DNA from: Atherix ibis
Lineage: Eukaryota > Arthropoda > Insecta > Diptera > Athericidae
Direction: 5' to 3'
DNA length: 64,000 nucleotides
NCBI GenBank assembly: GCA_958298945.1
Contig: OY282608.1
Coordinates: 78,726,806-78,790,805, forward strand
Every line of letters begins with the position of its first letter. The first letter of the stretch is position 1. The position numbers were made by a program, and so were the translations under genes. Shown piece by piece: positions 56,070-64,000 of the stretch. The notes beneath the pieces are model-generated. The model had not been told where the DNA came from. It saw only the letters and a list, made by a program, of their open reading frames with translations, and ran no database searches.

Positions 56070-56400
56070 AACTAACCGACATGCCAACAAGCCAACAAAC
56101 AAACAAACAAACAAACCAACAAACCAACAAACCAACAAACCAACAAACCAACAAACCAACACACCAACAAACCAACAAACCAACAAACCAACAAGCCAAC
56201 AAACCAACAAACCAACATGCCAACAACCAACAAACAAACAAACCAACAAACCAACAAACCAACAAACCAACAAACCAACAAGCCAACAAACAAAAAAACC
56301 AACAAACGAACAAACCAACAAACCAACAAACCAACAAACAAAAAGCCAACAAGCAAACAAACCAAAAAAAAACAAACCAACAAACCAACAAACCAACAAA
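56070..56400. repeat. Zone D duplicated segment with 7-mer AACCAAC, left copy
   Basis: AAACCAAC+TAACCGAC then ATGCCAAC at 56,071, and ATGCCAAC followed by a 7-bp AACCAAC at 56,218. The pair recurs at 58,275 and 58,430, with offsets of 2,204 and 2,212 bp and the same 7-mer. Confidence 0.7.
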
Positions 56401-56401
56401 C

Positions 56402-56416
56402 AAAAAAAAAAAAAAA
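56402..56416 (+). repeat. Longest homopolymer in the window: 15 A
   Basis: A run of 15 A between C at 56,401 and C at 56,417, inside a patch where the octamer register is poor (a 9-A run lies about 35 bp upstream). Runs of 11 A (1199-1209) and 10 A (40,502-40,511) are the next longest I saw. Confidence 0.9.
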
Positions 56417-56879
56417 CTAACAAACAAACAAACCAACAAACGGAGAAACCAACAAACCAACAAACCAACAAACCAACAAACCAATAAACCAACAAACCAA
56501 CAAACCAACAAACCAACAAACCAACACACCAACAAACAAACAAACCAACAAGCCAACAAACCAACAAACCAACAAGCCAACAAGCCAAAAAACCAAAAAA
56601 CCAACAAACGAACAAACCAACAAACCAACAAACCAACAAACAAACCAACCAACAAACCAAGAAACCAACAAACCAACAAACCAACAAACCAACAAGCCAA
56701 CAAACCAACAAACAAACATGGCAACAAACCAACAAACAAACAAACCAACAAACCAACAAACCAACAAACCAACAAACCAACAAACCAACAAACCAACAAA
56801 CCAACAGGCCAGCAAACCAACAAACCAACATGCCAAAAAGCCAAAAAACGAACAAACCAACAAACCAACAAACCAACAA

Positions 56880-58150
56880 ACCTACAAACCAACAAGCCAA
56901 CAAGCCAAAAAACGAACAAACGAACAAACGAACAAACTAACAAACCAACAAACCAACAAACAAACAAACCAACAAACCAACAAACCAACAAACCAACAAA
57001 CCAACAAACCAACAAACCGACAAACCAACAAACCAACAAGCCAACAAACCAACAAACCAACAAACTAACAAACCAACAAACCAACAAGCCAACAAAATAA
57101 CAAACCAACAAGTTAACAAACCAACAAACCATCAAACCAACAAACCAACAAACCAACAAACCAACAAACCAACAAACCAACAAACAAATAAACCAACAAA
57201 CCAACAAACTAACTAACCAGCAAACCAACAAACCAACAAACCAACAAACCAACAAGACAACAAGCCAACAAACCAACAAACCAACAAGCCAACAAACCAA
57301 CAAACCAACAAACCAACAAACAAATAAACCAACAAACCAACAAACCAATAAACCAACAAACCAACAAACCATCAAGCCAACAAACCAACAAACCAACAAG
57401 CCAACAAGCAAACAAACCAAAAAACCAACAAACCAACAAACCAACAAACGAACAAACCAACAAACCAACAAACCAACAAACCAACAAACTAACAAACCAA
57501 CAAACCTACAAACCAACAAGCCAACAAACCAAAAAACGAACAAACGAACAAACGAACAAACTAACAAACCAACAAACCAACAAACAAACAAACCAACAAA
57601 CCAACAAACCAACAAACCAACAAACCAACAAACCAACAAACCGACAAACCAACAAACCAACAAGCCAACAAACCAACAAACCAACAAACTAACAAACCAA
57701 CAAACCAACAAGCCAACAAAATAACAAACCAACAAGTTAACAAACCAACAAACCATCAAACCAACAAACCAACAAACCAACAAACCAACAAAACAACAAA
57801 CCAACAAACAAATAAACCAACAAACCAACAAACTAACTAACCAGCAAACCAACAAACCAACAAACCAACAAACCAACAAGACAACAAGCCAACAAACCAA
57901 CAAACCAACAAGCCAACAAACCAACAAACCAACAAACCAACAAACAAATAAACCAACAAACCAACAAACCAACAAACCAACAAACCAACAAACCATCAAG
58001 CCAACAAACCAACAAACCAACAAGCCAACAAGCAAACAAACCAAAAAACCAACAAACCAACAAACGAACAAACCAACAAACCAACAAACCAACAAACCAA
58101 CAAACTAACAAACCAACAAACCAACAAGCCAACAAAATAACAAACCAACA
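56880..58150. repeat. 624-bp tandem duplication (78 octamers per copy)
   Basis: Three consecutive AAACGAAC units beginning near 56,913 recur near 57,537; AAGTTAAC at 57,110 recurs at 57,734; AAACTAAC+TAACCAGC at 57,208 recurs at 57,832. All offsets are 624 bp. A further AAGTTAAC at 58,150 (416 bp later) marks a partial third copy. The copies differ by few substitutions, so the event looks recent. Confidence 0.85.
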
Positions 58151-58274
58151 AGTTAACAAACCAACAAACCATCAAACTAACAAACCAACAAACCAACAAA
58201 CCAACAAACCAACAAACAAATAAACCAACAAACCAACAAACGAACAAACCAACAAACCAACAAGCCAACAAACC

Positions 58275-58600
58275 AACTAACCGACATGCCAACAAGCCAA
58301 CAAACAAACAAACAAACAAACCAACAAACCAACAAACCAACAAACCAACAAACCAACAAACCAACAAACCAACAAACCAACAAACCAACAAACCAACAAA
58401 CCAACAAGCCAACAAACCAACAAACCAACATGCCAACAACCAACAAACAAACAAACCAACAAACCAACAAACCAACAAACCAACAAACCAACAAGCCAAC
58501 AAACCAAAAAACCAACAAACGAACAAACCAACAAACCAACAAACCAACAAACAAACAAACCAACAAACCAACAAACCAACAAACCAACAAACCAACAAAC
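58275..58600. repeat. Zone D duplicated segment with 7-mer AACCAAC, right copy
   Basis: Right copy of 56,070-56,400: TAACCGAC then ATGCCAAC at 58,275 and ATGCCAAC with the 7-bp AACCAAC at 58,430. The long A run of the left copy is not present. Confidence 0.7.
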
Positions 58601-60429
58601 CAACAAACCAACAAACCAACAAACCAACAAACCAACAAGCCAACAAACCAACAAACCAACATGCCAACAAGCCTACAAACAAACAAACCAACAAACCAAC
58701 AAACCAACAAACCAACAAACCAACAAACCAGCAAACCAAAAAACCAACAAACCAACAAACCAACAAGCCAACAAACCAACAAACCAACAAACCAACAAAC
58801 CATCAAAGAAACAAACTAACAAACCAACAAACCAACAAACCAACAAACCAACAAACCAACAAACCAACAAACCAACAAACCAACAAACCAACAAGCCAAC
58901 ATGCCAACAAGCCAACAAACAAACAAACCAACAAACAAACAAACCAACAAACCAACAAACCAACAAACCAACAAACCAACAAACCAACAAACCAACAAAC
59001 CAAAGAACCAACAAACCAACAAACCAACAAGCCAACAAACCAACAAACCAATAAACCAACAACCCAACAAACCAACAAACCAACAAACCAACTAGCCAAC
59101 AAACAAACAAACCAACAAGTTAACAAACCAACAAACCAACAAACCAACAAACAAATAAACCAACAAACCAACAAACCAACAAACCAACAAACCAAAAAAC
59201 CAACAAACCAACAAACCAACAAACCAACAAACCAACAAGCCAACAAACCAACAAACCAACAAACTAACAAGCCAACAAACCAACAAATCAACATGCCAAC
59301 AAGCCAACAAACAAACAAACCAACAAACCAACAAACAAACAAACCAACAAACCAACAAACCAACAAACCAACAAATCAACAAACCAACAAACCCACAAAC
59401 CAACAAGCCAACAAACCAACAAACCAACAAACCAACAAACCAACAAACCCACAAGCCAACAAACCAAAAAACCAACAAACGAACAAACCAACAAACCAAC
59501 AAACCAACCAACCAACAAACCAACAAACCAACAAACCAACAAACCAGCAAACCAACAAACCAACAAACCAACAAGCCAACAAACCAACAAACCAACATGC
59601 CAACAAGCCAACAAACAAACAAACCAACAAACCAACAAACCAACAAACCAACAAACCAACAAACCAACAAACCAAAAAACCAACAAACCAACAAACCAAC
59701 AAGCCAACAAACCAACAAACCAACAAACCAACAAACCAACAAACCAACAAAGGAACAAACTAACAAACAAACAAACCAACAAACCAACAAACCAACAAAC
59801 CAACAAACCAACATACCAACAAACCAACAAACCAACAAGCCAACAAACCAACAAACCAACATGCCAACAAGCCAACAAACAAACAAACCAACAAACCAAA
59901 AAACCAACAAACCAACAGACCAACAAGACAACAAACCAACAAACCAATAAACCAACAAACCAACAAACCAACAAACCAACAAACCAACTAGCCAACAAAC
60001 AAACAAACCAACCAGTTAACAAACCAACAAATCAACAAATCAACAAACCAACAAACCAACAAACCAACAAATCAACAAACAAATAAACAAACATACCAAC
60101 AAACCAACAAACCAACAAACCAACAAACTAACAAACCAACAAACCAACAAGCCAACAAACCAACAAACCAACAAACCAACAAGCCAACAAACCAACAAAT
60201 CAACATGCCAACAAGCCGACAAACAAACAAACCAACAAACCAACAAACAAACAAACCAACAAACCAACAAACCAACAAATCAACAAACCAACAAACCAAC
60301 AAACCAACAAGCCAACAAACCAACAAACCAACATGCCAACAAGCCAACAAACAAACAAACAAACCAACAAATCAACAACCAACAAGCAAACAAACCAACA
60401 AACCAACAAGCCAACAAACTAACAAACCA

Positions 60430-61640
60430 ACAAGTTAACAAACCAACAAACCAACAAACCAACAAACCAACAAACAAATAAACCAACAAAACAACAAGCC
60501 AACAAACCAACAAACCAACAAACCAAAAAGCCAACAAACCACCAAACCAACAAGCCAACAAGCCAACAAACCAAAAAACCAACAAACGAACAAACCAACA
60601 AACCAACAAACCAACAAACCAACAAACCAACAAGCTATCAAACCAACATCCCAACATGCCAACAAGCCAACAAACAAACAAACAAACAAACCAACAAACG
60701 AGCAAGCCAACAACCCAACAAACCAACAAACCAACAAACCAACAAACCAACAAGCCAACAAACTAACAAACCAACAAGTTAACAAACCAACAAGCCAACA
60801 AACAAACAAACCAAGAAGTTAACAAACCAACAAACCAACAAACCAACAAACAAACAAACAAATAAACCAACAAACCAACAAACCAACAAACCAACAAACC
60901 AACAAACCAACAAACCAACAAACCAACAAACCAACAAGCCAACAAACCAACAAACCAACAAACCAACAAGCCAACAAACCAACAAATCAACATGCCAACA
61001 AGCCAACAAACAAACAAACCAACAAACCAACAAACAAACAAACCAACAAAACAACAAACCAACAAACCAACAAACCGACAAACCAACAAACCAACAAGCC
61101 AACAAACCAACAAACCAACATGCCAACAAGCCAACAAACAAACAAACAAACCAACAAACCAACAAACCAACGAACCAACAAACCAACAAACTAACAAACC
61201 AACAAGCTAACAAACCAACAAACCAACAAACCAACAAATCAACAAACCAACAAACCAACAAACCAACAAACAAACAAACAAATAAACTAACAAACCAACA
61301 AACCAACAAACCAACAAACCAACAAACCAAAAAGCCAACAAACCACCAAACCAACAAGCCAACAAGCCAACAAACCAAAAAACCAACAAACGAACAAACC
61401 AACAAACTATCAAACCAACAAACCAACAAACCAACAAGCTATCAAACCAACAAACCAACATGCCAACAAGCCAACAAACAAACAACCAAATAAACCAACA
61501 AACCAACAAACGAACAAGCCAACAACCCAACAAACTAACAAACCAACAAACCAACAAACCAACAAACCAACAAACCAACAAACCAACAAACCAACAAACC
61601 AACAAGCCAACAAACTAACAAACCAACAAGTTAACAAACC
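60430..61640. repeat. Tandem segment with 804-bp spacing
   Basis: AAACCACC (60,538 and 61,342) and AAGCTATC (60,634 and 61,438) are each 804 bp apart. AAACCACC occurs again at 63,848 near the right edge, with a similar surrounding order. Confidence 0.7.
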
Positions 61641-62315
61641 AACAAACCAACAAACCAGCAAACCACCAAACAAATAAACCAACAAACCAACAAACCAACA
61701 AACCAACAAACCAACAAACCAACAAACCAACAAACCAACAAACCAACAAACCAACAAACCAACAAACCAAAAAGCCAACAAACCAACAAACCAACAAGCC
61801 AACAAGCCAACAAACCAAAAAACCAACAAACGAACAAACGAACAAACCAACAAACCAACAAACCAACAAACTAACAAACAAACACACCAATAAACCAAAA
61901 AACCAACAAACCAACAAACCAACAAACCAACAAACCAACAAGCCAACAAACTAACATGCCAAAAAGCCAACAAACAAACAAACCAACAAATCAACAAACC
62001 AACAAACCAACAAACCAACAAACCAACAAACCAACAAGTCAACAAACCAACAAACCAACAAATAAACATGCCAACAAGCCAACAAACAAACAAACCAACA
62101 AACTAACATACCAACAAACCAACAAACCAACAAACCAACAAGCCAACAAACCAAAAAACCAACAAACGAACAAACCAACAAACCAACAAACCAATAAACC
62201 AACAAACAAACAAACCAAAAAACCAACAAACCAACAAACCAACAAACCAACAAGCCAACAAACAAACAAACCAACAAACCAGCAAACCAACAAACCAACA
62301 AACCAACAAACCAAC

Positions 62316-63180
62316 ATGCCAACAAACCAAAAAACCAACAAACGAACAAACCAACAAACCAAAAAACCAACAAACCAACAACCCAACAAACCAACAAGCC
62401 AACAAACCAACAAACCAACATGCCAACAGGCCAACAAACAAACAAACCAACAAACCAACAAACCAACAAACCAACAAACCAACAAACCAACAAACCAAAA
62501 AACCAACAAACCAACAAACCAACAAGCCAACAAACCAACAAACCAATAAACCAACAAACCAACAAACCAACAAACCAACTAGCCAACAAACAAACAAACC
62601 AACAAGTTAACAAACCAACAAACCAACAAACCAACAAGCCAACAAACCAACAAACCAATAAACCAACAAACCAACAAACCAACAAACCAACTAGCCAACA
62701 AACAAACAAACCAACAAGTTAACAAACCAACAAACCAACAAACCAACAAACCAACAAACCAACAACCAAATAAACCAACAAACCAACAAACCAACAAACC
62801 AACAAGCCAACAAACAAACAAACCAACAAACCAGCAAACCAACAAACCAACAAACCAACAAACCAACATGCCAACAAACCAAAAAACCAACAAACGAACA
62901 AACCAACAAACCAAAAAACCAACAAACCAACAACCCAACAAACCAACAAGCCAACAAACCAACAAACCAACATGCCAACAGGCCAACAAACAAACAAACC
63001 AACAAACCAACAAACCAACAAACCAACAAACCAACAAACCAACAAACCAAAAAACCAACAAACCAACAAACCAACAAGCCAACAAACCAACAAACCAATA
63101 AACCAACAAACCAACAAACCAACAAACCAACTAGCCAACAAACAAACAAACCAACAAGTTAACAAACCAACAAACCAACA
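62316..63180. repeat. 552-bp tandem duplication (69 octamers)
   Basis: ATGCCAAC+AGGCCAAC at 62,419 and 62,971, and AAGTTAAC at 62,604 and 63,156, are each 552 bp apart. An extra TAGCCAAC-AAGTTAAC segment at 62,716 is 112 bp (14 units) after the first AAGTTAAC, so a smaller duplication lies inside the larger one. Confidence 0.85.
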
Positions 63181-63389
63181 AACCAACAAACCAACAAACC
63201 AACAACCAAATAAACCAACAAACCAACAAACCAACAAATCAACAAACCAACAAACCAACAAACCAACAAGCCAACAAGCCAACAAACAAACAAACCAACA
63301 AACCAACAAACAAACAAACCAATACAAACCAACAAACCAAGAAACCAACAAATCAACAAACCAACAAACCAACAAACCAACAAGCCAAC

Positions 63390-63735
63390 AAACCAACAAA
63401 CCAACATGCCAACAAGCCAAAAAACAAACAAACAAACCAACAAATCAAAAAACCAACAAGCCAACAAACCAACAGACCAAGAAACCAACAAACCAACAAA
63501 CTAACAAACCAACAAGATAACAAACCAACAAACCAACAAACCAACAAACCAACAAACCAACAAACCAACAAACAAATAAACCAACAAACCAACAAGCCAA
63601 CAAACCAACAAACCAACATGCCAACAAGCCAAAAAACAAACAAACAAACCAACAAATCAAAAAACCAACAAGCCAACAAACCAACAGACCAAGAAACCAA
63701 CAAACCAACAAACTAACAAACCAACAAGATAACAA
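63390..63735. repeat. 212-bp duplication with a half-unit, near the right edge
   Basis: AGACCAAG at about 63,473 recurs at about 63,685, with AAGATAAC following each and a matching AAACAAAC run before each. The 212-bp offset is 26.5 octamers. Each copy contains a 4-bp AAAC half-unit in the AAACAAAC run, which accounts for the odd half. A 10-bp unit lies just upstream near 63,320. Confidence 0.8.
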
Positions 63736-64000
63736 ACCAACAAACCAACAAACCAACAAACCAACAAACCAACAAACCAACAAACAAATAAACCAACAAA
63801 CCAACAAACCAACAAACCAACAAACCAACAAACCAAAAAGCCAACAAACCACCAAACCAACAAGCCAACAAGCCAACAAACCAAAAAACCAACAAACGAA
63901 CAAACCAACAAACCATCAAACCAACAAACCAACAAACTATCAAACCAACAAACCAACATGCCAACAATCCAACAAACAAACAAACAAACAAACCAACAAA

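Larger units (their letters stand above)
1..64000. repeat. Octamer satellite array, unit AAACCAAC, spanning the whole window
   Basis: The sequence is a head-to-tail array of AAACCAAC with the C-rich strand always on the given strand; I saw no inversion and no unique sequence. Most departures are single substitutions that keep the 8-bp register: AAGCCAAC, AAACGAAC, AAACTAAC, AAACAAAC, AAACAAAT, AAATCAAC, AAACCAAT, AAACCAAA, AAACCATC, CAACCAAC. Length variants are rare, mostly 7-mers such as AAACAAC, AAACCAA, AAACTAA, AAACCAT, AAGCAAC and AACCAAC. The consensus has no G or T, so the strands differ strongly in composition. Both edges are inside the array. No promoter, tRNA, rRNA, transposon end or CRISPR pattern is visible. 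Function is unknown. Confidence 0.98.
54651..64000. repeat. Zone D: satellite domain with recent-looking local tandem duplications
   Basis: ATGCCAAC and AAGTTAAC persist, but the zeta and epsilon landmarks of zone C were not found after about 54.3 kb. New marks appear: AAAATAAC before AAGTTAAC, AAACTAAC+TAACCAGC near 55,755, 57,208 and 57,832, AGGCCAAC near 62.4 and 63.0 kb, and AAGATAAC near 63.5 and 63.7 kb. Local duplications of 624, 1,453, 804, 552 and 212 bp can be read off these marks. The array runs off the right edge still in register. No gene is present. Confidence 0.75.

Noticed and set aside
56402..56416. Poly-A tail of a retroposed element
   Set aside because: No non-satellite sequence lies upstream of the run; both sides are octamer array. 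Slippage or a sequencing error is simpler.
1..64000. Telomere repeat
   Set aside because: The C-rich/G-rich strand bias is telomere-like, but the unit is not a telomere motif I recognise, it is heavily substituted, and it carries higher-order structure, which true terminal repeats usually lack. CCCTAC inside the TAGCCAAC landmark is a point variant, not CCCTAA repeats.
1..64000. CENP-B box (centromere protein binding site)
   Set aside because: Variants with CCAACGAA read TTCGTTGG on the minus strand, the same as the left half of the box, but the required right half with CGGG is absent. The match is chance from the octamer.
1..64000. Pol III promoters, tRNA or other structured RNA genes
   Set aside because: The plus strand is nearly all A and C and the minus strand nearly all T and G, so stable stems cannot form and no box A/B pattern is visible.

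Overview
This window is one uninterrupted block of satellite DNA. I can support no gene, RNA gene or mobile element in it. The whole 64,000 bases (room for about 8,000 copies) are built from one 8-bp unit, AAACCAAC on the given strand (GTTGGTTT on the other), with point-substituted versions of that octamer and rare 7-, 9- or 10-bp units. The given strand is almost entirely A and C; G and T enter only through variant octamers such as AAGCCAAC, AAACGAAC, AAACTAAC, AAACAAAT, ATGCCAAC and AAGTTAAC. Both window edges lie inside the array, so its true length is unknown. The sequence does not identify the organism. A tandem array of this size and purity points to a eukaryotic genome (heterochromatin, pericentromere, subtelomere or a sex or B chromosome), but that is inference.

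The open reading frames that fill the window are a by-product of the repeat. Because 8 and 3 share no factor, all three frames of one strand spell the same eight-residue peptide in rotated form: CWFVGLLV on the minus strand, NQQTNKPT on the plus strand. The octamer has no stop in any frame, so frames close only where a T-containing variant puts a stop in register. I annotate none of them as genes.

The structure worth reading is at larger scale. Rare variant octamers act as landmarks and recur in fixed order and spacing, which shows nested higher-order repeats. Four zones can be told apart. Zone A (about 1-18,140) has landmarks AAATCAGC, AAACCGTC, TAGCCAAC+AACCCTAC and a 7-mer AAACTAA. It holds three copies of a long block (about 1-4,530, 4,531-8,300 and 13,260-16,410) and four shorter blocks between and after them. 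Zone B (about 18,140-25,240) is a mixed zone marked by AAAACAAC+CAACCAAC, with a duplication about 2.63-2.71 kb apart. Zone C (about 25,245-54,650) is marked by ATGCCAAC and has an ordered landmark series (called K, Z, zeta, epsilon here) plus cassettes X and T between 41.3 and 49.6 kb. Zone D (about 54,650-64,000) carries younger-looking local tandem duplications of 624, 552, 804 and 212 bp.

Taken together, the window looks like the record of repeated unequal exchange or replication-type amplification of whole blocks, mostly in multiples of 8 bp, with rare 1-bp length changes inherited as lineage marks. All coordinates were read by eye; block edges are uncertain by tens of bases, landmark positions by a few bases.
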